The translations under genes and the position numbers were made by a program. From Allobosea lupini (GTDB lineage Bacteria; Pseudomonadota; Alphaproteobacteria; Rhizobiales; Beijerinckiaceae): 64,000 bases of DNA. The notes beneath the pieces were generated by a model. It was not told the DNA's origin, did not search any database, and saw nothing but the letters and a program-made list of their open reading frames with translations. The stretch covers positions 1 through 64,000 of the forward strand of contig NZ_FOAN01000007.1 in the NCBI RefSeq assembly GCF_900109525.1, written 5' to 3'. Below are positions 43,277-51,913 of this stretch, piece by piece (the first letter of the stretch is position 1; each line of letters starts with the position of its first letter).

Positions 43277-43936
43277 GTGACGGATGGAGGGACGGATTTG
43301 CATTTCCTCTTCGACGGCCCGGAAGAGGCCAGGTACACAATTCTCCTGGCCCATGGCGCAGGGGCTCCGATGGATTCCGCGTCGATGACCGCTGCGACGG
43401 AAAGCCTGGCTGGGCAGGGGTTTCGCGTCGCCCGCTTCGAGTTCGCCTATATGGCCAGCCGCCGCAGCGAGGCCGGCCGCAAGCCGCCACCACGGGCGGA
43501 GACGCTCAAGCCGGAATGCCTGGCCGCGATCGAGGCGCTCGGCCCGTCGCGATCGCTGATCATCGGCGGCAAGTCGATGGGCGGGCGTGTCGCCAGCATG
43601 GTCGCCGACGACCTGTTCGCGGCCGATCGGATCGGGGGCCTGCTCTGTCTCGGCTACCCGTTCCATCCGCCGGCAAAGCCGGAGCAGCTACGGACGCAGC
43701 ATCTGGCCGATCTCAAGACGCCGACGCTCATCGTCCAGGGCACGCGCGACGAATTCGGCACGCGCGAGGAGGTCGATGGCTATGCCCTGTCGCCGGCGAT
43801 CGAGATGCTTTGGCTCGAGGATGGCGATCACGACCTGCGCCCGCGCAAGGCGTCGGGCTTTTCGGCGAGCGGGCATCTGGCGACAATGGCCAAGACCGTC
43901 GCGGCCTGGGCGGAGGCGAGGCCGGGCCAGAGGTGA
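43277..43936 (+). CDS. Alpha/beta hydrolase, KANL3/Tex30-like family
   Basis: 219 residues from a GTG. Motifs ILLAHGAGAPMDSASM (oxyanion region), the nucleophile elbow IIGGKSMGGRVAS, and the LIVQGTRDEFGTREEV Asp and WLEDGDHDL His complete a hydrolase triad. The family is small, cytoplasmic and of unknown substrate. It is divergent from the Liv-type binding-protein gene but otherwise stands alone. Confidence 0.85.
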   Translation: MTDGGTDLHFLFDGPEEARYTILLAHGAGAPMDSASMTAATESLAGQGFRVARFEFAYMASRRSEAGRKPPPRAETLKPECLAAIEALGPSRSLIIGGKSMGGRVASMVADDLFAADRIGGLLCLGYPFHPPAKPEQLRTQHLADLKTPTLIVQGTRDEFGTREEVDGYALSPAIEMLWLEDGDHDLRPRKASGFSASGHLATMAKTVAAWAEARPGQR

Positions 43937-43948
43937 GGGCGAGGGCGT

Positions 43949-44488
43949 TCAGCGCGCCCGGCAGTCGCCGCTTCGGAACGACTTGACCAGCCGGGAGATT
44001 ACCGGGTCGAAGGCCTTCTGCCGTTCCCGATCGTACTCGATACGAAGATGGGCAACCGCCCGGTCGCAAGCTGGGATGGCGCGCGCATAGAGGATGCGGT
44101 TTTCCTTGGCTCCGGACCAGATGGCTCCGCTCTTGTTCTGCGTCTGGTAGCTGATGGCCCAGCCGTCGCGCTGGTCGAATGCCTGGCGCTGCTTGGCCTC
44201 GGCTGCAAGACTGCTTGCAGTCGGATAGCTGCCCCAGACCCGCAACTCGGCAGTGCCGTCCGGAGACGCCGAGACACCACCATCGCCATTGTCGGCCTCC
44301 TCTATCTTGGAGAAGCTTAGCGGGATGTCGATCCAGTATTGGAAGCGGGCATTGCCATAGCGCTGCCAGTCGGAAGCTGCAGCGGGCAGGACAATCGCGG
44401 TCAGCAGCGCGAGCAGGCCGGCCTTGAGGAACCTGGCCGGCGGGGTTCCTGCGGGCCGTCGAGGGCCCGGCTCTCCATTCCACGTCAT
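43949..44488 (-). CDS. Secreted hypothetical protein
   Basis: The ATG at 44488 has GGAAG nine bases upstream and gives 179 residues; a GTG 21 bases earlier is possible. A hydrophobic segment (FLKAGLLALLTAIVLPAAAS) acts as signal peptide or anchor. The mature part begins DWQRYGNARFQYWIDIPLSF, a beta-rich pattern common in small periplasmic proteins of Rhizobiales, and contains a single Cys pair (IPACDRAV, SGDCRAR). Function unknown; convergent with the hydrolase gene. Confidence 0.7.
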   Translation of the reverse strand: MTWNGEPGPRRPAGTPPARFLKAGLLALLTAIVLPAAASDWQRYGNARFQYWIDIPLSFSKIEEADNGDGGVSASPDGTAELRVWGSYPTASSLAAEAKQRQAFDQRDGWAISYQTQNKSGAIWSGAKENRILYARAIPACDRAVAHLRIEYDRERQKAFDPVISRLVKSFRSGDCRAR

Positions 44489-44547
44489 TGGATGCGATCT
44501 TCCGTTCACCGCGGCGCGGCATGATGCGCGCCGGCTAGCGCCCGTCC

Positions 44548-45378
44548 TCAGCCGAGCCGCGCCACGGAGCGCAAATCGTCGGCGGTGGTCGTGGGCAGGC
44601 CGAAGAATTCCAGATAGGCCGGGATCTGCTCGAACAGCATGTCCGTGCCGACCTGGACCTGGCAGCCGCGCTGCTGCGCCGCCGCCAGGAAGGGTGTGAT
44701 GGTCTGCGCCATCACCACTTCGCCGACGAAGGCGGAGGCGGGCAAGCGCTCGATGTCGAGCGGGAGCGGATCGCCCGGCTTCATCCCGAGCGGGGTCGCA
44801 TTGACGACGATGTCGAAGCCGGCCGGATCGTTCGATCCCGTCGACACCTTGAGCGCGGGATAATAGCGGGTGAGCCGTCCTCCCAGTGCCTCTGCCGCCC
44901 CGCCATTCATGTCGAACAGGCCCAGCTCGGCCACTCCAGCCTTGGCGAGCGAAGCGGAGATCGCCGAGCCGACGCCGCCCGCGCCGACCACGAGCGCGCG
45001 GGTGCCGGCGACCTGGCGGCCCTTGCGCAGGACGCCGCGCACGAAGCCCTCACCGTCGAACATGTCGCCGGTAAGCCGGCCGTCGCCCTCGCGGCGCACG
45101 GCATTGCAGGCCCCGGCAATCGCGGCCGTCGGCATGAGATCGTCGACCAGGCCGGTCGTCACCACCTTGTGCGGCATGGTGACGAGCGCGCCATGCGCGT
45201 TGGAGAGCCGGAAGAACAGCTTGAGGAAATCGGGATAGTCCTCGGCGCGGCTGCCCATGGGGACGACCACCGCATCGATGCCGTCGCGCTCGAAATAGGG
45301 ATTGTAGATCAGCGGCGCCTTGAAGCTCTCGGTCGGGAAGCCGAGATGGCCGATGAGCTTGGTCTTTCCGCTGATCAT
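44548..45378 (-). CDS. Shikimate/quinate dehydrogenase (AroE-like, catabolic)
   Basis: 276 residues. Catalytic Lys71 (VTMPHKVVTTGLVDDL) and Asp108 (TGDMFDGEGFVRG) are present, as are the Rossmann GAGGVGSA near 132 and the C-terminal DMLFEQIPAYLEFFG. It oxidises shikimate or quinate to the 3-dehydro acid. Its place at the end of the pca cluster, with a dehydroshikimate dehydratase nearby, points to catabolism rather than chorismate synthesis. The substrate-binding Ser pair of AroE (SxS) reads as PTES here, a difference that may shift specificity. Confidence 0.85.
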   Translation of the reverse strand: MISGKTKLIGHLGFPTESFKAPLIYNPYFERDGIDAVVVPMGSRAEDYPDFLKLFFRLSNAHGALVTMPHKVVTTGLVDDLMPTAAIAGACNAVRREGDGRLTGDMFDGEGFVRGVLRKGRQVAGTRALVVGAGGVGSAISASLAKAGVAELGLFDMNGGAAEALGGRLTRYYPALKVSTGSNDPAGFDIVVNATPLGMKPGDPLPLDIERLPASAFVGEVVMAQTITPFLAAAQQRGCQVQVGTDMLFEQIPAYLEFFGLPTTTADDLRSVARLG

Positions 45379-45421
45379 GGTTCGTTCTGTCCTGTTTCGG
45401 ACCGGAGGAAGGCGGCTTGGC

Positions 45422-46270
45422 TCAGCCGGCGCTGCCTGCCCTCATCGGAATGCCGAGAATCTCGCGCGCCTGCTGCCAGGTCGCGACGGGGCGGCCGTAT
45501 TTCCGGCAGAGTTCGGCTGCCCGCGCGACCAGCGCCGCGTTCGAGGGCGCGAGCCGGTCGCGGTCGAGGCGGACATTGTCTTCCAGGCCGGTGCGGGCAT
45601 GGCCTCCGCTGGCGATCGCCCATTCGTTCAGCACGATCTGGTTCGAGCCGATGCCGGCGGCGCACCAGGGCGCGTTCTCGCCGAACAGGCGCTTCACGGT
45701 GCGGATGTAATAGTCGAACACGTCGCGGTCGACCGGCATCGCGTTCTTCACGCCCATGACGAACTGGACATAAGGACGCTCGACGATCTGGCCGCGCTGC
45801 CACATCTCGTGCGCCTTGAGGATGTGCGAGAGGTCGAAAGCCTCGATCTCCGGCTTGACGCCATGGGTCACCATCTGCCCGGCGAGCCAGTCGACCAGGT
45901 CAGGAGCATTCTCGTAGACGCGGGTCGGGAAGTTGTTCGAGCCGACGGCGAGCGAAGCCATGTCCGGCCGCAGCGACAGCATGGCGCCGCGGGCCTGGCC
46001 GGCACCCGAGCGGCCACCGGTCGAGAGCTGGACGATCATGCCGGGGCAGTGCTTCTCCAGGCCCTCCTTGAGCCGGCCATAGCGCTCGGGGTCCGAGCTC
46101 GGCTTGCCCTCGTCGTCGCGCACATGGCAGTGCGCGATGCTGGCGCCGGCCTCGAAGGCCTCCTGCGTGCTCTCGACCTGTTCGGCGATGGTGATCGGCA
46201 CAGCCGGATTGTTGGCCTTGGTCGGCAGCGAGCCGGTGATGGCGACGCAGATGATGCAGGGTTGCGTCAT
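45422..46270 (-). CDS. BKACE family beta-keto acid cleavage enzyme (DUF849)
   Basis: 282 residues. Zinc-binding His47 and His49 (ASIAHCHVRDDEGKPSSD), the strand QLSTGGRSGAG and the glutamate region GVKPEIEAFDLSHI are family hallmarks. BKACE enzymes condense a beta-keto acid with acetyl-CoA and release acetoacetate plus a new acyl-CoA. Here the gene follows pcaG by three bases. With 3-oxoadipate the products would be acetoacetate and succinyl-CoA, replacing the CoA transferase PcaIJ and thiolase PcaF. The family assignment is strong; 3-oxoadipate as substrate is inferred from position. Confidence 0.88.
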   Translation of the reverse strand: MTQPCIICVAITGSLPTKANNPAVPITIAEQVESTQEAFEAGASIAHCHVRDDEGKPSSDPERYGRLKEGLEKHCPGMIVQLSTGGRSGAGQARGAMLSLRPDMASLAVGSNNFPTRVYENAPDLVDWLAGQMVTHGVKPEIEAFDLSHILKAHEMWQRGQIVERPYVQFVMGVKNAMPVDRDVFDYYIRTVKRLFGENAPWCAAGIGSNQIVLNEWAIASGGHARTGLEDNVRLDRDRLAPSNAALVARAAELCRKYGRPVATWQQAREILGIPMRAGSAG

Positions 46271-46273
46271 GGC

Positions 46274-46885
46274 TCAGACGTCCAGGAACACGGTCTCGCC
46301 TTCGCCCTGGAGGCGAATGTCGAACCGGTAGACGCCGGGGGCGGTGCGCTGGGCGATCAGAGTCCGGCGGCGGTTTTCCTGCTCGACGAGGCCCAGCACC
46401 GGATCGGCGCTATTGTCCTCGTCATCGAAATACATCCGGGTGTTGAGGCCGATATTGATGCCGCGCGAGACGAGCCAGAGGCTGATATGCGGCGCCATCA
46501 CGCGCTTGTTGCGCCCCGGCACGGGGCCGGGCTTGATCGTCTCGAAGCTCCAGAGGCCGCTGTCGAAATCGGTGATGATCCGGCCCCAGCCGCGAAAATC
46601 CGGCGCGACCTCGCCATGGCGCGGATCCTCGGGATGGGGATAGATGCCGTTGGCGTCGGCCTGCCAGGATTCGAGCAGGATGTCCTTCACCGGCGCGCCG
46701 GTGCCGTCATAGACCAGGCCCTCGATGCGGATGCGCTCTCCGGGCACGTCCGGGCCGGCGATGATCTGGCCGAGCTCCTGGCGATAGATGTCGAAGCCCG
46801 CCGCGCCCGGCGCCAGGCCGATATGGACATAAGGGCCGGCGGTCTGGGAGGCGGATTCCTTCAGATAGGGCAGAGCCTGGACCAT
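46274..46885 (-). CDS. pcaG: Protocatechuate 3,4-dioxygenase alpha subunit
   Basis: The start at 46885 (MVQALPYLKESASQTAGPYV) lies two bases after the pcaH stop; 203 residues, normal for PcaG. Features include ILLESWQADANGIYPHPEDP, DFRGWGRIITDFDSGLWSFE and APHISLWLVSRGINIGLNTR. The alpha subunit lacks the iron ligands and builds the active-site wall with the beta subunit. The enzyme cleaves protocatechuate to 3-carboxy-cis,cis-muconate. Confidence 0.95.
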   Translation of the reverse strand: MVQALPYLKESASQTAGPYVHIGLAPGAAGFDIYRQELGQIIAGPDVPGERIRIEGLVYDGTGAPVKDILLESWQADANGIYPHPEDPRHGEVAPDFRGWGRIITDFDSGLWSFETIKPGPVPGRNKRVMAPHISLWLVSRGINIGLNTRMYFDDEDNSADPVLGLVEQENRRRTLIAQRTAPGVYRFDIRLQGEGETVFLDV

Positions 46886-46887
46886 GA

Positions 46888-47610
46888 TCAGTTGCCCTCC
46901 AGGCGGTTCTCGAACAGGGTCGAGCGGCGGCCGCGCAGCACGATGTCGAACTTGTAGGCGAGGCAGTCGAGCGGCACGGCGGCGTTCAGGTCGAGCGGCG
47001 CGATCAGCTGGTCGATGGCGCGCTGGTCGGGGATCGTCGCGACGATCGGGCATTTTGCGATCAGCGGGTCGCCCTCGAAATACATCTGGGTGATCAGGCG
47101 CTGGCTGAAGGCCGTGCCGAAGACCGAGACATGGATATGGGCCGGGCGCCAGTTGTTGACCCAGTTGCGCCAGGGATAGGCGCCGGGCTTGACCGTGCGG
47201 AAGAAGTAGTAGCCGTCCGCGTCGGTCAGCGTGCGGCCGCAGCCGCCGAAATTCGGGTCGATCGGCGCGAGATAGCTGTCCTTCTTGTGGCGATAGCGAC
47301 CGCCGGCATTGGCCTGCCAGATCTCGACCAGCGTGTTCGGCACGCCGCGGCCGTTCTCGTCGAGGACGCGGCCATGGACGATGATCCGTTCGCCGACCGG
47401 ATCGCCTGATTTGGCGTAGTTCTTGATCAGGTCGTTGTCGATCGGGTCGATATCGCTGTGGCCGAAGGTCGGGCCGGTGATCTCCGACAGCGAACCCTGG
47501 AGCGAGAGCATCGCCAGGCGCGGGCTGCGCGCGACCGAGGTCTTGTAGTCCGGCGTCAATGCCGGCGGCTGCAAGGTCCTGTCTCGCTGGTAGAACTCCG
47601 CTGGCTTCAT
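46888..47610 (-). CDS. pcaH: Protocatechuate 3,4-dioxygenase beta subunit
   Basis: 240 residues. The four Fe(III) ligands of the family are in place: Tyr106 (NAGGRYRHKKD), Tyr145 (PGAYPWRNW), His158 and His160 (RPAHIHVSVFG), with the spacing of the Pseudomonas enzyme. Intradiol ring cleavage of protocatechuate. It is preceded by pcaC with an 18-base gap and followed immediately by pcaG. Confidence 0.96.
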   Translation of the reverse strand: MKPAEFYQRDRTLQPPALTPDYKTSVARSPRLAMLSLQGSLSEITGPTFGHSDIDPIDNDLIKNYAKSGDPVGERIIVHGRVLDENGRGVPNTLVEIWQANAGGRYRHKKDSYLAPIDPNFGGCGRTLTDADGYYFFRTVKPGAYPWRNWVNNWRPAHIHVSVFGTAFSQRLITQMYFEGDPLIAKCPIVATIPDQRAIDQLIAPLDLNAAVPLDCLAYKFDIVLRGRRSTLFENRLEGN

Positions 47611-47628
47611 GGCGTTTCCTCCCGTTTC

Positions 47629-48015
47629 TTATGCCTGCTCGTCCTGAGCCATGGCTGCGAAGATGTCCTTCGCGATCTTGATGGCGTGGTTGGCGCGCGG
47701 GACGCCGGCATAGATCGCGACGTGGAGGAGGGCCTCCATCACGTCGTCCTTGCTCGCCCCGGTGTTGCGCGTTGCGCGCAGATGCAGGGCGAGCTCCTCG
47801 TAATTGCCGAGCCCGGCCAGGAGCGCGATCGTCATCATCGAGCGTTCGCGCGCCGGCAGCGTGTCTCGGCTCCAGACATGGCCCCAGGCGGCATCGGTGA
47901 TCAGGGCCTGGAAGGGCGCGTCGAACGCGGATTTGTTGGCCTCGGCGCGGTCGACATGGGCCTCGCCCAGCACGCGGCGGCGGGTCGACATGCCTTTCTT
48001 GGCAAGTTCAGTCAT
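47629..48015 (-). CDS. pcaC: 4-carboxymuconolactone decarboxylase
   Basis: 128 residues, the usual length. CMD-family motifs MSTRRRVLGEAHVDRAEANK, WSRDTLPARERSMMTIALLA and the catalytic His/Glu helix ELALHLRATRNTGASKDDVM are present. It converts 4-carboxymuconolactone to 3-oxoadipate enol-lactone. It overlaps pcaD by eight bases. No pcaB (cycloisomerase) is visible in this cluster. Confidence 0.94.
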   Translation of the reverse strand: MTELAKKGMSTRRRVLGEAHVDRAEANKSAFDAPFQALITDAAWGHVWSRDTLPARERSMMTIALLAGLGNYEELALHLRATRNTGASKDDVMEALLHVAIYAGVPRANHAIKIAKDIFAAMAQDEQA

Positions 48016-48793
48016 GGGCGTGGGCCCTCAGGAATGGGGACAGGATCGCGGCATAGGCGGCGGGGTTCTCGACGCAGGGCAGGTGGCCCGTGCCGGGGAT
48101 GACGTGGAAGGTGGAGCCGGGGATCAGTGCAGCCGTCGCCTCGACCAGCTCGGCCGGGGAGGCGCCGTCTGCATCGCCGGCGATCGCCAGGGTGGGCAGG
48201 CGCAGGGCCGCGGTCGCTGCGGTCTGGTCGGCACGGGAGAGCGCCTTGCAGGCGGCGATATAGCCGTCCGCCGGCGTCCTGGTCAGCATGGCGCGCCAGA
48301 GCGCCAGCTCCGGCGTGGCGCGGAAGGCGGGAGCGAACCAGCGCTCCATGACGGCGTCGGCGATATGCTCCAGCCCATGGCCGGCGATGGCGTCGATACG
48401 GGCCTGCCAGCTCTCGACCGTGCCGAGCCGGGCGGCGGTGTTCGAGAGAGCGAGAGCCCGGACCAGCTCGGGGCGCCGGCTCGCCACGGTCTGGCCGATC
48501 AGGCCCCCGATCGAGAGGCCTACGAAGACGACTGGCTTGCTGGCGAGCGCCTCGATCAGCGCGATGGCGTCATCGGCGTGATCGATGATGTCAGTGCCGC
48601 GGCCCAGCGTTGAGAGGCCGTGGCCCTGCTTGTCGTAGCGGATATAGCGCAGGCCTTGGGGCAGAAGCGGCAGGACCGCATCCCAGAGCCGCAGATCGGT
48701 GCCGAGCGAGTTGGCGAAGATGACCGCCGGAGCGTCCGCCGGACCATCCGCGCGATAGTGGAGAGCGCCATAAGGGCGGGTAAGGACTTGCAC
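48008..48793 (-). CDS. pcaD: 3-oxoadipate enol-lactonase
   Basis: The GTG at 48793 is preceded by an excellent AGGAGG at 48801-48806 and gives 261 residues. Alpha/beta-hydrolase with oxyanion FANSLGTDLRLW, nucleophile elbow VGLSIGGLIGQ and His loop GTGHLPCVENP. It hydrolyses the enol-lactone to 3-oxoadipate. First gene of pcaDCHG-BKACE-aroE-like on the minus strand, divergent from pcaQ. Confidence 0.94.
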   Translation of the reverse strand: MQVLTRPYGALHYRADGPADAPAVIFANSLGTDLRLWDAVLPLLPQGLRYIRYDKQGHGLSTLGRGTDIIDHADDAIALIEALASKPVVFVGLSIGGLIGQTVASRRPELVRALALSNTAARLGTVESWQARIDAIAGHGLEHIADAVMERWFAPAFRATPELALWRAMLTRTPADGYIAACKALSRADQTAATAALRLPTLAIAGDADGASPAELVEATAALIPGSTFHVIPGTGHLPCVENPAAYAAILSPFLRAHAHD

Positions 48794-48794
48794 G

Positions 48795-48879
48795 ATCTCT
48801 CCTCCTGGCCATAACCTATCAGGGTGAAACCGACCCGAATAATGCAAAGATCGTTGGAGTTCATAATCGAATGATTATG
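48795..48879 (-). promoter_or_regulatory. pcaD/pcaQ divergent regulatory region (copy A of an 85-bp repeated module)
   Basis: Read toward pcaD it carries CATAAT-N6-ATTATG at the far end (48862-48879, overlapping the pcaQ start), TTTGCATTATTCG, the half-site TAGGTTAT and the ribosome site. The other strand shows ATAACC-TATC-AGGGTGA, close to the published PcaQ box ATAACC-N4-GGTTAA. A second copy with the same spacing lies at 51914-51998. Confidence 0.65.
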
Positions 48880-49779
48880 CACCCCGCCGTCAAGCTGCGT
48901 CATATCCGGGCTTTCCTGGACATTGCGGTCGAAGGCAGCCTGTCGGCGGTCGCACGGCGCCAGGGTATCACGCAGCCGGCCCTGAGCCGCACCCTCGCGG
49001 AATTGGAGACCTTGCTGGCGACGCCGCTGTTCCGGCGCGAGAAGCGGCGCCTCGTGCTGACCGAGCAGGGCGCGCTCTTTCGCCGCCATGCCAGCATCGG
49101 CCTGCAGGCCTTCGAGGCCGGGGCGGCGGCGCTGCATCCGGGCGCGCCGGGCAGCACGATCCGCGTCGGCGTCCTGCCCACGGCGGCGACGCGCCTGTTT
49201 CCGCGCGTGGCGCTGCGTTTCCGCGAGATCGCGCCCGAGACGGTGTTGGCGATCGAGACCGGGCCGCATTCCTATCTCGTCGGGCTGCTGCGCGAGGGGG
49301 CGATCGACCTGATGCTCGGGCGCATGCCGGTGGCCAGCGAGATGGCCGGCCTGGTCTTCGCGCATCTCTACGAGGAGGAGATCACGCTGGTCGCGCGCGG
49401 TGACCATCCGCTGCGCGGCGAGCCGGTGGCGCAGTTGCTGGCGCGCGTGCCGGTGCTGCTGCCGCCCGCCACCGCGATCATCCGGCGGGCGGTCGACGAT
49501 TACCTGATGACGTTCAACCTGGCCGGGCTGCAGCCCGCCTTCGAGACGGTCGCCCTGCCGGTGGGACGGGCGATCCTGCTCGGCTCGGATGCGGTCTGGT
49601 TCATTTCGCGCGGCGTCGTCGCCGACGACCTCGATCGCGGCGATCTCTGCGAGATCTCGACCGGCGCGCGCTTTCTGTCGGGTGCGGTCGGCCTGACCAA
49701 GCGCCAGGGTGGGCCGGCGGTCCCCGGCCTCGACCTGCTGGAGCGGCTGACCAAGGAGAGCTCAGACCGGCAGAATTAG
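48871..49779 (+). CDS. pcaQ: LysR-family activator of the pca operon
   Basis: 302 residues; GGAG ten bases before the ATG at 48871 supports this start over the ATG two codons later. The HTH is AVARRQGITQPALSRTLAEL. The effector domain begins GSTIRVGVLPTAATRLFPRV and contains GRMPVASEMAGLVFAHLYEE, matching the PcaQ branch. PcaQ activates pcaD operons in response to 3-carboxymuconate or its lactone. A palindrome covers its own start codon, so autorepression is plausible. Its 3' end overlaps the end of the convergent dehydratase gene by four bases. Confidence 0.9.
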   Translation: MIMHPAVKLRHIRAFLDIAVEGSLSAVARRQGITQPALSRTLAELETLLATPLFRREKRRLVLTEQGALFRRHASIGLQAFEAGAAALHPGAPGSTIRVGVLPTAATRLFPRVALRFREIAPETVLAIETGPHSYLVGLLREGAIDLMLGRMPVASEMAGLVFAHLYEEEITLVARGDHPLRGEPVAQLLARVPVLLPPATAIIRRAVDDYLMTFNLAGLQPAFETVALPVGRAILLGSDAVWFISRGVVADDLDRGDLCEISTGARFLSGAVGLTKRQGGPAVPGLDLLERLTKESSDRQN

Positions 49780-51653
49780 CGTTTCGGCATCCCCGCCGGG
49801 CGGGCCGCGCGCTTCTGCGCGGCGATGCGGAAGGGGGCGTTCGGGGCGCCATAGCCCTGATAATTGCCTTGCCGCTGCACGATCTCGAAGAAGAAGCCGT
49901 CGGGCCGCGGCGCCGAATAGAACTGGAAGAACTGCCCGCCGGCATCCTCGTCGTAGAGGATATTGGCGAGGCGCATCCGCTCGACCAGCGCCGGCGGCAG
50001 GCCGAAGCGCGCCTCGACGTCGTGGTAGTAGTTCGCGCCGATCTGCAGCACCGGGAAGTCGCGCGAGGCCATCGCGGCCGCCGTGGCGAAGATGTCGGCG
50101 CTGGCGAAGGCGATGTGCTGGACGGAGGAGCCGAAGCTGTCCTCGATGAAGCGCCCGGCCAGGGTCCCGCGCGCGCTGGCCCCGTTCAGGGTCACGCGCA
50201 GGCCGCCGGACTGCACCGCCTGCGAACGCACCAGCCCGTCGGGATCGACGACGTCGACGACCGGCGACTTATGGGCGTCGAAGATGCTGGTGTAGAACAG
50301 CGACCAGCTCAGCATCTCGTCGTAGGGCATGGTCTGGCCGATATGGTCGACCCGCGTCAGCCCAGCGCCGGCGCCCGCAGGGCTCGTCCTGAAGTCGATG
50401 TCCCAGATGCGGCCGAGATCGGATGTCGCATCCAGGAAGCGCAGGACGCTGCCGCCGACGCCGCGAATGGCGGGGATGCTCAGCTCGCCCTCGCCGGCAG
50501 CCTGCGCATGCGGCTGGGCGAGCAGCGCGCTCGCGCGCTCGAAGGCGGCGCGCGCATCGGGCAGCATCAGCGCGATCTCCGACACCCCTGTGCCGTGGAC
50601 GAGATAGGAGCTGTTGGCGAAGCCGCTGGCGTCGGTGTTGACCAGCACGTTGACGCCGCCCTGCCGCCACAGGCCGACCGGCTTCGAGACATGGTTGCCG
50701 GTCTTCTCGAAACCGCAGGAGCGCAGCAGCGCCTCGAGGCCCGGCGCTTCCTCCGCACTGGTGGCAAATTCGAGGAACTCGACCCCCGCGACCGGGGCCG
50801 GCGGGGCGAAGGCGGGCAGATCCGCAGGCAGCGCCGGCTCGACCCGGCGCACCCGGTCCATCACGGCGATCAGGCTGCGATGGCCGTCCTGCGCCACCAG
50901 GCGCGGCAGGCCCGAGCGGAACTGGTCGTTGAAGATCTCCAGGCTGAGGGGCCCGGCATAACCCGTCGCGGTCACGGCGCGCATGAAGCCGGTGACGTCG
51001 AGATCGCCTTCGCCCGGCATGTTGCGGAAATGGCGCGACCAGTAGAGCAGGTCCATGTCGATCGCGGGCGCGTCGGCGAGCTGCACGAAGAAGATCCGGT
51101 CGCCGGGGATCGCACGGATCGAATCCGGATCGATGCGCCGGGCGAGCGTATGGAAACTGTCGAGGATCAGGCCGACATTGGGATGGTTGGCGCGCCGCAC
51201 CACCTCCCAGGCATCGCGATGGTCGTTGACGAAGCGGCCCCAGCACAGCGCCTCGAAGCCGACGCGCACGCCGTGCCGCTTCGCGAGATCACCGAGATCG
51301 TGAAAATCCCGGGCCATGCGGTCGATGCCGCCGAGAGCGGCCGGATGCGTGGTCGAGCAGACCAGCACGAGATCGGTGCCGAGCTGGTTCATCAGCTCGA
51401 ATTTGCGGGCGGCGCGGGCGAAGGCCCGGCTGCGATAGGGCTCGGGCAGGCTCTCGAAATCGCGGAAGGGCTGGAACAGGGTGATCTCGAGCCCGGCGTC
51501 GCGCACCATCTGGCCGACATCGCCCGGCGTGAAATCGGAGGCGAGAAAGTCCTGCTCGAAGATCTCGATGCCGTCGAAGCCGGCGCCCGCGATGGCTTCG
51601 AGCTTCTGCGAAAGGTTGCCGGACAGCGAGACCGTTGCGATCGACGTCTTCAT
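49776..51653 (-). CDS. quiC: 3-dehydroshikimate dehydratase with C-terminal HPPD-like domain
   Basis: The start at 51653 (MKTSIATVSLSGNLSQKLEA) gives 625 residues. Residues 1-285 are an AP-endonuclease-2-type TIM barrel with GFDGIEIFEQDF, GFEALCWGRFVNDHRDAWEV and LILDSFHTLA, the dehydroshikimate dehydratase signature. Residues about 300-610 are a vicinal-oxygen-chelate, 4-hydroxyphenylpyruvate-dioxygenase-like domain (VDHIGQTMPYDEMLSWSLFY; DSFGSSVQHIAFAS; GFFFEIVQRQGNYQGYG). This two-domain form is known from Pseudomonas QuiC1. It makes protocatechuate for PcaGH. The role of the second domain is unclear. Confidence 0.92.
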   Translation of the reverse strand: MKTSIATVSLSGNLSQKLEAIAGAGFDGIEIFEQDFLASDFTPGDVGQMVRDAGLEITLFQPFRDFESLPEPYRSRAFARAARKFELMNQLGTDLVLVCSTTHPAALGGIDRMARDFHDLGDLAKRHGVRVGFEALCWGRFVNDHRDAWEVVRRANHPNVGLILDSFHTLARRIDPDSIRAIPGDRIFFVQLADAPAIDMDLLYWSRHFRNMPGEGDLDVTGFMRAVTATGYAGPLSLEIFNDQFRSGLPRLVAQDGHRSLIAVMDRVRRVEPALPADLPAFAPPAPVAGVEFLEFATSAEEAPGLEALLRSCGFEKTGNHVSKPVGLWRQGGVNVLVNTDASGFANSSYLVHGTGVSEIALMLPDARAAFERASALLAQPHAQAAGEGELSIPAIRGVGGSVLRFLDATSDLGRIWDIDFRTSPAGAGAGLTRVDHIGQTMPYDEMLSWSLFYTSIFDAHKSPVVDVVDPDGLVRSQAVQSGGLRVTLNGASARGTLAGRFIEDSFGSSVQHIAFASADIFATAAAMASRDFPVLQIGANYYHDVEARFGLPPALVERMRLANILYDEDAGGQFFQFYSAPRPDGFFFEIVQRQGNYQGYGAPNAPFRIAAQKRAARPAGMPKR

Positions 51654-51913
51654 TCTCTGCCCTTTCGCGACGGCGCGCGCCTGCATGCCCGAAACTCGCC
51701 TGGCCAGAGCCCGGCGAGGATTCGCCGGGCAACGATACCCGGCTGGCGGAGGAAGTGTAGCCCGAAGGTCACCTGAAACGATTGAGGCCACTGCCCAGGC
51801 GAGTTGCCTCGACGGTGCGGGAGGTTCAGCACGTCGATGCTCTGTCGAGAGCTGGGCGCGGCGGAAGCGGCACGCCGAGCGGGCTGCTCGTTTGAGCGCT
51901 TCCTGCAACAATA

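Noticed and set aside
48895..49407. Minus-strand frame continuing through pcaQ into the pcaD leader
   Set aside because: It is antisense to the well-supported LysR gene. Its only meaningful part is the leader that resembles the copy at 51914-51998, which was reported as regulatory DNA.
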